Below are positions 22,506 through 33,490 of a DNA stretch of 64,000 bases, in pieces (position 1 is the stretch's first letter; each line of letters opens with the position of its first letter). Source of the DNA: Rutpela maculata (lineage: Eukaryota > Arthropoda > Insecta > Coleoptera > Cerambycidae); contig OW386286.2 in NCBI GenBank assembly GCA_936432065.2, positions 83,269,652-83,333,651 of the forward strand, given 5' to 3'. A program made the translations under genes and the position numbers. The notes under the pieces were generated by a model. It searched no databases. It had not been told where the DNA came from and saw only the letters and a list, made by a program, of their open reading frames with translations.

Positions 22506-24600
22506 CCCGGAACTAATTATTGTAAAGCTGAAAATTTCCAGGATTGTAGTTTTGGTATAGGACAACATATACCAAAAAGTCCCCTACTCTCCCCCATCGG
22601 CTTCCCTGTTTTATCGGGGCAACAAGGGCCTAAGTCGCGAAAATTGCAGAGCTGGCTATAAAGTGCAACAGAAAGGTTGTTACTGGTCCGATTTGGGTCG
22701 AAATGATCATAAAAGATTAGGAGGAGCATATCCGTTCATATTTTGGATGTTTCATGCATATTTTCGTTCATAATTTTCCGTTCTAATTCTGTCAACATTT
22801 AAAAAATTTAAGTAATTTTAAAAGATTTTAAAAAAATTTCGAAATGGCGCCATTGCTGATAAATGAAGACTCGGAGGGGGAAACGTACCCCAATAAACAT
22901 TTCTCTTCATACTTTGAGCTTTACATTGGTGTATCTACCTTCTCCGTAGCGTCACCCGTTACGGAGTTACGCCACACTGAGTGTCGCAGCGGCGGCACTC
23001 GGACATTTAAGTGCTTTCATTGTTGCGTCTATCACGTCCAGTCTAAACCATCAAGAAGGCGCAAGACGAGCTATACCCTTAGTTTATTAACTTTGACAGT
23101 TCTCTACGTGGACGCATTGGTTCATTAGTGCGGCAAAATTGAGTGATCTTAGTTAAGCCTTGTAGCACACGAATTTTAGTTTTTGACTTTGAATTAATTA
23201 TTGTAAAATTAAAAATTTGCAGGATTGTAGTTTTGATCCAGGACAACACGTACCAAAAAGGCCCCTACTCTCCCCCGTCGGCTTCCCTGCTTTTACGGAG
23301 CAACATGGGCCTAGGTCGCAGAAATTGCAGACCTGGCTATAAAGTGCAGCAAAAAGGTTGTTACTGGTCCGATTTGGGTCGAAATGATCATAAAAACTTC
23401 GGAGAAGCATATCCGTTCGTATTTCACAGGTTCCATGCATGTTTCGTTCATAATTTGCCTTTCTAGTGCTGTCAAAACTTCAAAAATGGAAAAAACTTCG
23501 AAATGGCTCCATTGCGGATAAATGAAGACTCTGAGAGGAAAACGTACCCGAATAAACATTTCTCTTCCCCTCCGAGTCTTCATTTATTCGCAATGGAGTC
23601 ATTTCGAAATTTTTTCATTTTTTGAAGTTTTAACAGCACTAGAACGGAAAATTATGAACGAAATATGCATGGAACATGTGAAATACGAACGGATATGCTT
23701 CTCTGAAGCTTTTTTGATCATTTCGACCTAAATCGGACCAGTAGCAACCTTTTTGCTGCACTTTATAGCCAGCTCTGCAATTTCTGCGACTTAGGCCCTT
23801 GTTGCTCCGCAAAAGCAGGGAAGCCGACGGGGGAGAGTAGGGGGACTTTTTGGTACGTGTTGTCCTGCACCAAAACTACAATTCTGCAAATTTTCAGCTT
23901 TACAATAATTAATTCAAAGTCAAAACTAAAATTCCTGTGCTATATGGCTTAACTAGGATCACTCAATTTTGCCGCACCAATGAACCAATGCATACACTTA
24001 GAGAATTGTCAGAGTTAATGAACTAAGGGCATAGCTCGTCTTGCGCCTTCTTGATGGTTTAGACTAGACGTGATAGACGCAACAATGGAAGCATTTAAAT
24101 GTCCGAGTGCCGCCGCTGCGACACTCAGTATGGCGTAACTCCGTAACGGGTGACGCTACAAAGAAGGTAGACATACCAATGGAAAGCTCAAAGTATGAAG
24201 AGAAATATCTATTGGAGTACGTTTTCCCCTCCGAGTCTTCATTTATCCGCAATGGCGCCATTTCGTAGTTTAAAAAAAAAAAATTAAAATTTTTTAAATA
24301 TTTGAAATGTTGACAGTACTAGAACGGAAAATTGTGAACGAAAATATGCATGGAACATCTGAAATATGAACGGATATGCTTCTCTTAATCTTTTATAATC
24401 ATTTCGACCCAAATCGGACCAGTAACGACCTTTCTGTTGCACTTTATAGTCAGCTCTGCAATTTTTGCGACTTAGGCCCTTGTTGCTCCGAAAAAATAGG
24501 GAAACCGACGGGGGAGAGTAGGGGACTTTTTGGTACATATTATCCTGGACCAAAACTGCAATCCTGCAAATTTTCAGCTGTACAATAATTAATTCCGGGT
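22506..24600. repeat. 2.1-kb palindrome of modular design (A-B-A / A'-B'-A')
   Basis: Module A (22506-22890; ACCAAAAAGTCCCCTACTCT, GGTCCGATTTGGGTCGAAAT, AAATGAAGACTCGGAGG) recurs at 23176-23550 and, inverted, at 23560-23930 and 24230-24600. Module B (22895-23165; GTTACGGAGTTACGCCACAC, TCGCAGCGGCGGCACTCGG) recurs inverted at 23940-24215. The centre is at about 23552. Frames reading MAPLLINEDSEGE in each copy are repeats of the same sequence. Terminal duplications and transposase not seen; likely a foldback transposon whose arm had itself been duplicated. Confidence 0.8.
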
Positions 24601-24604
24601 CAAA

Positions 24605-25320
24605 ATCTAAAATTTATGGGCTAATATTAAAAACAATTTTGACAGTTCGTTGGATTCTGTAATTGTTGATCAACAAAAATATACTGGTAATTACAGGTTA
24701 GATTTCCAACCTTCAGAAAGTATTTAGAACTTCATAAACATTACACTGTACTAGATTCTAGTTGAAAGTACGGGAAACAGGCGGAAATTTTAATAATAGC
24801 TACGTAATATACTTAAATTTTAAGAAATATACATTTTTCAGGTTAGCTGTTACATCATGTACCATAACCTATAAATCAACATTCACAAAGATTACTAACC
24901 CAAATATTTTTGACAGATTGCAAAATACATTTTCTCCTAGCAATAATACCAGTAATATTTATTGGATGCTGTCATATGTGCACATATAACGAACTCTTTT
25001 TAATTTTTTTAACGGAAACAAAACCACTTTTTTGGGTTCCTGAGACCTCAAAACGTAAAGATTTGATGTTATCTCGATTTTCGATTTTGGAGTAAATGTA
25101 GTAACCTCCCACAATTTTATTGTGGGGAGGTTAAAAAATGATAAAATTTTATGTAAAACTAAAAAATATATCCTAGTCCTAATATTTAAAATACGCCTTC
25201 GGAAAAAATCTAAATTGATGATGTTAAAAGTGGTCCAGGATGAGTTTAAAGTACTCAGTTTTCCATAAGTAATAAAACACTAACTCAAACAGATCACGAG
25301 CTATGAGTTGTCAAAGTATA
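24605..25320. other. No recognisable gene
   Basis: AT-rich. A short hairpin AACCTCCCACAATTTTATTG / GTGGGGAGGTT lies at 25103-25133. No motif otherwise. Confidence 0.5.
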
Positions 25321-25324
25321 GCCC

Positions 25325-27650
25325 AGTCGACGAAGGTATTTACCCACAAAAAGTTGCAAACTGTGTAAGCTTTTTTTTTAATGAGTTTGTGAAAGTGTGT
25401 AGAATAATATCCTGAAAAGTTTACATTTCGCTCGGGTGCAGAACATAAAAAAAAAGTGAAAAAAAAAATTTTTTTCATCCATTTTTTCAAAATTTTTAAA
25501 TTAAATCAAGCTAGAAAAGAATAAAAAATACAGATGGATAGATCACGTATTTATGAATAAAAAATATCCTAAGCAAATTTATCGGTTTTCCCGGAAAAAA
25601 TAGTTAAGTGTAACGTTATAACTCGGAGCGAGATCCATGCGTACACGCGCTTGAATACGCATGACTGTGACACCGACGCACTAAATTACATATCACTAAA
25701 TCAGAATTTGTTCAATCTATATGAGTTTGGTTCATTTAAAATATGGAAATTGTAGCTTTCTGATGCTTTTTTGTTTCAAACAATACAAGCAAAGGATGGA
25801 TGGGAAAAATACCTTATACAGGGTGTCCCATAAGTCACGGAGAAAACGAAGGGGGTTGATAGATGAGATCACTTGCAACCAAAATAACCACATATGTTGT
25901 TATTCAATTTTTGATGGTTCAAAACTTATATCAAATTTTGTATTTTTGTCCGTAATCTCCTGGTACTTTTAGTAAGAAAGTCGTACAAAAGACTGTAAGT
26001 TTTTTGCTTTTTTTTTCTTAAAAAGGCTACTGAAGGTTGTACCTTTCTGATGGAGGCATTTTTATGAAGTTTAGTTAGCAATTGTCAATTATAATAAAAG
26101 ATGTTGTGTTTGTCATAAAGACATACCTTACTTCTAAAAAACGGAAATAAAAAAAATTTGGTTAGTAAAAAGTGTATGAATTATACCTTGTTAGAATCTA
26201 CATAAATTGTACTAGTTTTTATTATTACGGGAAATATTTTTGTAGTATTTTTTTTTTCTACAAGGATCATTTTAAAATTCAAATAATTTTTGATGAATAA
26301 AACAATGATCGTAACATCTTTTATTATAATTGACAGTTGCTAACCAGACTTTATAAAAATGTTTCTATCTGAAAAGTACAACTTTCAGTAACCTATTTAA
26401 GAAAAAGAAAAAAAACTTCCTTTTGTACTATTTTGTCACTAAACGTACTAGGCGATTGCGGACAAAAATACAAAAGTTGAAATAACTTTTGAACCATCAA
26501 AAATTGGATAACAACGTATGTAGTTATTTTGGTTGGAAATGAACTCATCTATCATTCCCCTTCATTTTATCCATGACTTATGGGACACCCTGTATATATT
26601 GTTACGCCCGAACTCGTCGCAATAAAAAATATAGAAAAAATAAAAGCTGTTCAAAAAATTTCTTTCTTCATTGAGAACTGTTAAAAAGTATGTACACTTC
26701 ATGATTATTATGGTTTATTAAGTTGTAGTAACGTGGATTCAGAAAAAGTACATCTGAAATCATTTTAACTTAATTGCTTGATGATTTTCCAGATAAATAT
26801 ATCTATTGGAGGCTGTAACTTGCCGAGAAATTGACCCATTGGAAAAAATAAAATATCTCTATTTCGGAAAAAATGTATACTTTTCGAATGTTCAAACACA
26901 AATTCGTTTACTTTTATGCATTTTTTCGAAAATATGATTAATCGTATCATAATAAGAAATTGCGATCACGATCTTATCCTTATAACTATGAAAATATCTT
27001 TGATTGTTTTGAATATAAATTTTGGAACTTTTCCAATACATTAACAAATGTATAAGGAATTCAATGGATATAGCTGAAATGTGGATAGGTGTATCTGTAA
27101 TAAATACAATACAGTAGAGGCACGTAAAAATTCATGCGAGCGATTCAGCGGCTATGTGTGGTGTCTGTATATGCTTTCATAATTATATATTTTCCCTCCA
27201 GACTCACTATTTATCCTCTTAGTCACTAAGAAAAATGTTAAAAATGTGTAATCAGAAAGAAAAAAAAAGCTTTATTTTACTTGTTAGAACTGCTAAGAAT
27301 TTTTAGAGATTCAGTAGTATGCATTTAACCGTGCGTTTGGCCGAGAAGAGTGACAAAGTTATTTCATTATTTTTTTCCGGGAAAACCGTGGCTTTAGCGA
27401 TAAATATTAGGACATTTTTTTGTTCAGAAACACGTGGTCTACCAACCTGCATTTTTTGTTTTTTTCTAGCCTGACTTAATTTAAAAATTTTGAAAAAATT
27501 TTTTTTCCACTTTTTTTTTATGTTCTGCATCCGAGCGGAATGTAAACTTTTCAGGGTATTATTCTATACGCTTTCACCAACTCATTAAAAAAAATGTATT
27601 CAGTTTGCAACTTTTTGTGGGTTTCACTATAAAATGATCTCTGTCGTCTG
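25325..27650. mobile_element. Foldback element with about 310-bp arms
   Basis: The arm 25325-25635 (GCCCAGTCGACGAAGG, CCCACAAAAAGTTGCAAACT, CATTTCGCTCGG, TTTTCCCGGAAAAAAT) is mirrored by 27330-27650. Both ends carry TAGCCCAG next to GTA, a possible 3-bp duplication. The interior holds an unrelated mariner MITE (25819-26591) and AT-rich sequence without a gene. Family not assigned. Confidence 0.65.
25819..26591. mobile_element. Mariner-type MITE with about 290-bp TIRs
   Basis: CAGGGTGTCCCATAAGTCA at 25819 is mirrored by the end at 26591; both termini abut TA. The arms pair along about 290 bp, including ATAATAAAAGATGTT / AACATCTTTTATTAT. No coding sequence. Nested in the 25325-27650 element. 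Confidence 0.8.
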
Positions 27651-27724
27651 GGCTAGTAGGGCCTTTTCGATAGTTTCTCGAGTATGGGTGGCTTTCATTA
27701 TTTTATGCACTATGAGATATTTTT

Positions 27725-28456
27725 ATCGTTTTATGGATGATACCGTTTAATAAAATCGATTTCTGGCGGAAGAGCTCTCGTAGGTCCACGTTCAGCCTTT
27801 AAAACCGCTGACCAAGGAATCACTACTTCCACATCCAGATTTTCCATCCAAGTCTCTCACAACGAAAAAATTTTGTATGTGGAAATAATTGCTTATGGAA
27901 CTTTAGTAATATAATATTTGAAGTCGTCTACCCCAAAAGCCCATAAAACGATATCCCATCCACATCGGCAGTAGAGTGGGGGTGGTGATAGAGGGTGGTA
28001 GTGGGGGTGGATGAAGTAAAAACATATTTTAATGTTTTTGGTTCTTGTACACAAACTAAATCACATTTTTTTTCACCCCCTTTAATAATGGGGTGGATGT
28101 GGTAATGCCGAAAAAATAGTTTCTCTTGTATCTCTAAATACCAATTTTATGGACTCTTACCTGCTTGATTTATCTGTTTACCTCTATTTACCCCTAATCA
28201 TTCAACGGAATAAGATGAAAATATAATATAGTTCCAGATCACGTTAAAATACATACGTGTACCAAATTCCAAGTCAATACTTTAAACGGTTCCGAGTAAT
28301 CGTGCGCACAATAAAAGTTACAGAAAGATCGACAGACAGAATTTCTTTTTCTCTCAAACTTAAAATCTCGACGTTTCATGACATTCTAAGCCTATTTGAA
28401 CAATAAAGATTTTCAATTTTTTTTTGTCGTTAATATACTTCCACTGGTTGTGGAAG
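27725..28456. mobile_element. MITE, CTTCCACATC ends, copy 2, with shared upstream segment
   Basis: The MITE itself is 27826-28456 and matches 18980-19536, with an extra internal segment (CGACAGACAGAATTTC) that copy 3 also has. The 100 bp before it (27725-27825, ATCGTTTTATGGATGATACC…) match the segment before copy 1, including the piggyBac-like word ACCGCTGACCAAGGAATCA. No other piggyBac sequence is present here. Confidence 0.65.
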
Positions 28457-28459
28457 TAA

Positions 28460-28865
28460 AATCAGTGAAATTATGTCATCTTTATGACTCATTTTTTACG
28501 TACGTACCCTTTTTATGGATAAGATAAATAAAATAAGATCACCAGAATGTGTAAGATATCAGGAAGCTCACTCAGAAACGTTAAAGTTGAAAGAAAAGCC
28601 GTCTTTCTTTGCCTCGAATTTTTGAGTCAAACTAATTGTTTTCTAATTGTGTTGCCTATGGCAAATATTTTCTCAAGTATCCATTTTTATTTCCGTTATT
28701 TTCTTGCTAACATGAGCTTGTTCTCGCACAAAAAGGGATATGATATAATCTTGAACGGACTGACATATACCCGAAGGTTTCGTCGTAATTTAAGTTCGAT
28801 ATAATTAATTAACGTATAAAAAATACTCGTAACGATGAGTTTCCAAAAAAAGGGACCTAGCTATC
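28460..28865. other. No recognisable gene
   Basis: An 85-codon plus-strand frame (28547-28804) has hydrophobic stretches but no similarity I can recognise; treated as chance. Confidence 0.4.
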
Positions 28866-28869
28866 ACGT

Positions 28870-29390
28870 CATAAAATCCGCAGTACTCAGGCCCGTCGGC
28901 CCCTTGTACTAGAAAAGACCAGTGTCCAGTGTCCACGAAGGACAATAATTCATTCCAGGGTAGGTACCGTACACCCTCTGGTTTTAAAAATTGCGTAGAC
29001 GCTTCTAGTTGTGCGCAATTGCATAGAATATGAGTAATGGTTTCATCTTATACTATACACGTCCAACAAATAGGATCGCCCTTGAACCTCATTGAATACA
29101 GGTGCTTGTTCTGAGAGTAATATTCTATTATCGGTCCTACCAGCCATTTCATTCATTTCTATCGAGTGCAAACAATTACTATCGTTTACATTTCGGATTT
29201 TGAGCAAAATAGTTGTCAAATTGTGCCATGGTCCATTCTCGCAGCTCTAATTGAATCAGACTTCTTAGCTCAGGGCCAGGGATATGAGTATTTGCTTCTT
29301 TTCCTGTCAAATTGCCTGCTTCTTCATTGCCCTCCACACCAATGCGTCCAGACGAGTCACAACAAGTAGCTTTTTCTCCGAATAAAACAT
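28870..29390 (-). pseudogene. LINE RNase H end and zinc-motif fragment
   Basis: Seen on the minus strand: CDSSGRIGVEGNEEAGNLTG, KEANTHIPGPELRSLI (the last RNase H motif, normally GHxGVEGNEEADxLA), WTMAQFDNYFAQNPKCKR, then YYSQNKHLYSMRFKGDPICW and ETITHILCNCAQLEASTQ (Cys/His tail motif). A stop lies between the two zinc-motif halves (TCIV*DETI). Third distinct LINE RNase H copy in the window. The rest of the element is absent. Confidence 0.7.
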
Positions 29391-29481
29391 GCTATTTTTT
29401 CTTCAAACGTCGATTATCTAAAAAAAAAAACAGATAAAATTCTCGAATTTCACCACCAAAAACGCATTGTGTTAATATCGC

Positions 29482-30711
29482 ATGGCCGGCGTATTAAATG
29501 AAATAAGATGTGGGTTAGATAAAGCAGCTGTATATCTTACTGACACAATAATAGAAGATGTGGACTTGATTGATCTACTCTTTGCTTTGGCACCACCAAG
29601 TGGTAACGTATACTTCATGAAGTCTGGAAGGGAAAAGGTGGAACCAAAATTGTTTTCAACCAGCAAACTCCATCAACTTCCTTTTGCTGAAACTATCCTC
29701 CTTCTGCATGGCTTTCGCAGATGCAACAACACCTCCACCATTTACAATAGAAGGAAAGGAGGCATGGTTAAGCTGTTCAGCAAGATTCCCAGGCAAATGA
29801 AAGAAATGTCCGACGTCTTCACCACCCGAGAAGGTCGCACAGGCTGGAGAAATGATGATTTTAGCGATCTACCAAGCGACTGCAATGAGTGACCGGTATG
29901 TTGCGTTCCTCAAATCATCCATCAAGCCAAAACCTGATCTAGCCACACTGCCACCAACCAAAGAAGCTACACAACAACACTCTTTTAAAGTTTATTTGCA
30001 GGTATATTAACTGTTTTTTAGGGGCGAGCGTAGAGGCGACTTCAATGTGAATATCAGTCGATATTCCGTTGAAGCAACGTCGAGCGCGGTTAGTACTTGG
30101 ATGGGCTCCCATCTTGGGAAATACAGCGTTCTCGTCCCACCTTCTAGAGGTTTGTATATCAGTGTATACTCGGAAGTTACGTAATTTCAGACGAGGATTA
30201 CGTAGTGGATATACCATCCTTCGGAGGGGATGTAAAGCAGGCGGTCCCTTGTCTATTAAATGTTAGGCAAGTAAAAGATCCCTACTCTTCTTAAGGGAAG
30301 AGGTTCGGCAAAATTTCCAGGTTGGGGGTAGCTCGCTCCTGGCGTCGGTGATAGGCCCTGGTAGCGGAGATAGGCCGACGTTAAACAGTTAAAAAAAAAA
30401 AAAACTGTTTTTTACAAATATTTTTTGTTACTTACAGCGGTTCGCTTACTTAACAAATCCCTACTCCCGAACCAGTGGGAATGTAACTGAGGAGAAAATG
30501 GATCGCTAACCCCGGTTACCACCAACCGATTCTGAACTCCATCTTTTGTCGATGTTCTACTGGGTGTGGGGGACGCCGTGGTTGCCGAAAAGCCAGCATT
30601 CCATTCTCATTGATATGCGGCACTTGCCATGGTACGTGTACGAATGATGCACCATTAGACGACAATGATGATGATGATTTTGATTTTGATTTTAATTCAG
30701 CTGACTTTTAA
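29482..30711 (+). pseudogene. Transposon-associated protein with cysteine-rich tail, degenerate
   Basis: Seen: frame 1 MAGVLNEIRCGLDKAAVYLT … IIEDVDLIDLLFALAPP, ETILLLHGFRRCNNTSTIYN; after a shift near 29840 VAQAGEMMILAIYQATAMSD, RYVAFLKSSIKPKPDLATLP, PTKEATQQHSFKVYLQV. A SINE (30060-30405) intervenes; then LLNKSLLPNQWECN, ENGSLTPVTTNR, and in another frame LNSIFCRCSTGCGGRRGCRK, LICGTCHGTCTNDAPLDD and an aspartate-rich end, stop at 30709-30711. Known from memory only: repeated insect and cnidarian proteins with 'LHAFxGCDTTS', 'LPPTxxxxxQHSxRVYxQ', and a C-rich end followed by an acidic tail; function not established. Here the core GCDTTS reads RCNNTS. At least three frameshifts. Confidence 0.55.
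30060..30405 (+). mobile_element. 5S rRNA-derived SINE, copy 1
   Basis: Seen: GAAGCAACGTCGAGCGCGGT (30071) followed by TAGTACTTGGATGGGCTCCC and GGGAAATACAGCG matches the 3' half of 5S rRNA, which includes its internal pol III promoter. The body continues to CTGGCGTCGGTGATAGGCC and ends in an A-run at 30391-30403. Known: SINE3-class elements have 5S-derived heads. A related copy is at 35040. It interrupts the protein remnant at 29482-30711. Confidence 0.75.
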
Positions 30712-31600
30712 AATGTTTAGATTTAAGATAATGTTCGTGTATTATTAATAATATAGTCTTTCTGTTAGTTTTAAATTCACTTAATATTAAAATTTCATTT
30801 GTCATTAAAACTCGATTTTTTTAAATTTAATTTATTTCTACCCTCTGTATCTCGTAAAGTATTGATCCTAAGAAAAAAATGAATAGGAACTTATTTATAG
30901 GAAATTTCGTCTAGTTTAATTTTGCATTTCGCTAGAGGTCGTAATTTTCGAGTTATTCAAGAAAAACGTGAAAAGGGGACCTTTAAACTACCCCCCAGCC
31001 TCCGCTCACCACCCGCCAGTCAGGATTTTTAGTATGTTGCTCAACGCCAAAAACTATACAAAAATTTGACAACTACATGACTTATTTCCCCTATTTTTCT
31101 TTCGTTGATTGGCATATTATCTATTTCACATATGATATCAGGAAAAAAATGCGAAATGAAAAAAATTGCAAGGCATGTGTCAGGAACTGTTAGGATACCG
31201 TCTATATGCTGCATTACCTTGAATTTCCTATTTATTTTTGGGACTTTTTAAAAATAATATGGTAAGAATCTACAAAATAATAGAATTAGCTAGTATATTA
31301 CTGAGATATAATCTCAATAGTACGGAGCAGCGACAATTTTAGTTGCTATATTTGTTTAAACTTTTTTTTCGATCATATTAACGTAACTTATCCATAAAGC
31401 AAACTCCTGCCACTTCGTAGGCGGGTCAACGCTTGGCAACAGCATTTTAATTACTTAAAAAAAGTGTAACTGCTGTACGTGCTTAAAGTTGATATTTTTT
31501 TAATCTAATCCTTTATTGATATTTAGTCCAATCAATGAATGCCTAAAAGGGGATTGTAGAGAACATTTAGGAGGGGAGAATTGGGGATGTGTTGGGGGTA
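30712..31600. other. No recognisable gene
   Basis: AT-rich. The block 30950-31025 (AAAAGGGGACCTTTAAACTA CC…) resembles the arm sequence of the 31605-33715 inverted repeat and may be a further diverged copy. Confidence 0.45.
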
Positions 31601-31790
31601 GTTAGGAGGTAAAAATACTAAAAGTCCCCGTCCCTAGCCCCGCCGCTTCAGGGGGGGGGGGGAGGGGTGGAAAGGTTCCTTTTTTCGATTTTTCGCTTAT
31701 TAGAATCCGAAAAAGCTGGCCAAAAGTCGAAAAATCGAGTTTCGAATTTAGGATTTTTTTGTCCCAGAACGTTTAGTAGATGACCCCAGG

Positions 31791-31973
31791 TATAATATAA
31801 AACGGTCCCCAGGAGCCGACATCCTTCGAGCTCTTTGTAACTTCCGAATGTGACAGTCACACAAAGCACACCGAGCTGTTTAATTCAGGCGTGTTGTAGT
31901 TACAGAAAGTGCTGTGAAAATTTAGAAAATAGTGGTATTAAAATACATTAAAATGGATTCTCCTCCACAACGT
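31791..31973 (+). promoter_or_regulatory. Possible TATA box and short first exon
   Basis: TATAATATAAAA at 31791 is followed about 160 bp later by ATGGATTCTCCTCCACAAC directly before GTATGT, a good splice donor. This is how a transposon's first exon (MDSPPQ…) could look, but nothing downstream confirms it. Confidence 0.25.
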
Positions 31974-32140
31974 ATGTATAATTAAATGTCGAAGGTGAAA
32001 TTTCGTAATTATTAATTTATATAAAAATATTAACATTCAATAGGAGGTGGTTTTTTCATAGAATATAGAAAACATTTTTTTCTTTATCAAGGAAAAAGTT
32101 TATGATGCGTTCACACTCGTTCAATAAGTTTTACCGGCGC

Positions 32141-32350
32141 GGTAAGGCGTATTGAGTGGCGAATATGCTGATCGACTGCCTACCGCGCTCTGGGTTCGAC
32201 CCCCAGCCCCGGTATTGACAACACCGGTGGGTGTGGATGTATATCTGCGTTTTTCCAAATGTGTAACCCCCTTCCGCACAGCCTTGGCTATGGATTTGGG
32301 GGGTTGTCTACTATCTGTGGTGTGTTTATGTTTATGTTTTTATGTTCCTT
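32141..32350 (+). mobile_element. tRNA-derived SINE
   Basis: The head has a B box GGGTTCGACCCCC at 32190-32202 and an imperfect A box near 32145-32165, with ACCGGCG… and …CCCCGGT capable of partial acceptor-like pairing. The body is GC-richer than its surroundings and ends in a TTTATG-repeat (32325-32345). Tail-repeat plus pol III boxes support a SINE; partner LINE not identified. Confidence 0.65.
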
Positions 32351-32635
32351 GAACATTCTTGTAAAAAATATGTAAAAATTGGCTGCCTTTAGGTACCACT
32401 GTTGTTTTTGTGATCGTTTTTCTGACACGGTGCAAAATACAGAGCGTTAACTTTGATTTATAGTGTTGTTTTAACATAAAAATTCCATTTAAACGTAATA
32501 ATTTCTAACATTTATGTGATAAACAGTTTTTGAAAAAATTAAAGCATTTTGTTATGTCAAAAATAATTATTGAAAAATTATTTATTTTTTGGCTGGAATT
32601 TATAGAATGCCTAAAAGTATGTAAAATTGAATTTG

Positions 32636-32920
32636 TAATCAGCGACCTCGAAAATCGCCAAATACCAATTTTCAATTGAAATGATTAACTTTTCTCAAAT
32701 GTTTGTCGCCATATTGGAGCCACCATTTTGCTTTTGAAAAAACTATTACCAAATTTACCGTAATCAGCGGCCTCGAAAACCCCCGAGTACCAATTTCCAA
32801 TTGAAATGACTTACTTTTCTCAAACGTTTGTCGCCATATTGGAGCCGCCATTTTGTTCTTGGAGAAACTATTACCAAATTCGTAATCAGCGACCTCAAAA
32901 ACCCCCAAGTGAAAATTTTC
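32636..32920. repeat. Tandem repeat, about 123-bp unit, 2.3 copies
   Basis: Units start GTAATCAGCG(A/G)CCTCGAAAA at 32636, 32758 and 32883 (the last truncated) and contain TTGTCGCCATATTGGAGCC. A single diverged copy of the start word (TCAGCGACCTCGAGAATCC) occurs at 53977. Confidence 0.8.
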
Positions 32921-33171
32921 AAAACCATTACTCCATGTTTCGACTCTTGGACAGCTTTTTCGGATTCTGCCCCACTGTGCGTCGTATGAAAAAAGGTAAT
33001 CTATGCAAAATTAAACGTAATTCAATTTTTTCTGAAATCGATCGGGAATGTCTACATTTTCGGCGCGATTTTAGAGCGAAAAATGCACAATTCCAGTATT
33101 TTAGTCCGTTGCTAGGAAACTATCAGAAAACAGACCGGAAAAGATCCGTTGCTAAGCAACGATCAACAAAG

Positions 33172-33225
33172 CCGTACGGGAATGTTACTTCCCGGCCTAG
33201 GCCGGGAAGTAACATTCCCGTACGG
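33172..33225. repeat. Perfect 54-bp palindrome
   Basis: Reads CCGTACGGGAATGTTACTTC to the centre GGCCTAGGCC and back with no mismatch. A second palindromic word, GTTGCTAAGCAAC, lies 22 bp upstream (33148-33160). Confidence 0.9.
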
Positions 33226-33389
33226 TTTTTTATATATATTTTAATATGTTAATATTTTTGATTTTTATACGTTTAAAATGGAATTGATTGTGATTTCAGA
33301 ATTTTTTTTTTTTAAATGTTTATATTTTTGATTTTCATACGTTTAAAATAGTATTTATTGTGATTTCAGAAAAAACAGTATGTGTACTT

Positions 33390-33490
33390 CGGTGTGAAAG
33401 CACATTCCCAGACTTCGATGCTTGTTGGCCTCGGCTAGCGCCTCGGCCAACAATTGCATCGTCGTCCGGGAATGTATCGCTTTCACACCT
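33390..33490. repeat. Imperfect 100-bp hairpin
   Basis: GTGTGAAAGC…CATTCCC at 33391 pairs with GGGAATG…GCTTTCACAC ending at 33488, and an inner stem TTGTTGGCC / GGCCAACAA surrounds TCGGCTAGCGCC. Similar in design to the perfect palindrome 165 bp before it; both contain GGGAATGT. Confidence 0.8.

Noticed and set aside
22844..24261. Repeated frames starting MAPLLINEDSEG / MAPLRINEDSEG
   Set aside because: They fall in copies of module A/B of the large palindrome on both strands and are interrupted differently in each; duplication explains their recurrence.
32141..32230. A functional tRNA gene
   Set aside because: The B box is good, but the A box and acceptor stem are poor and a SINE-like body with simple-repeat tail follows.
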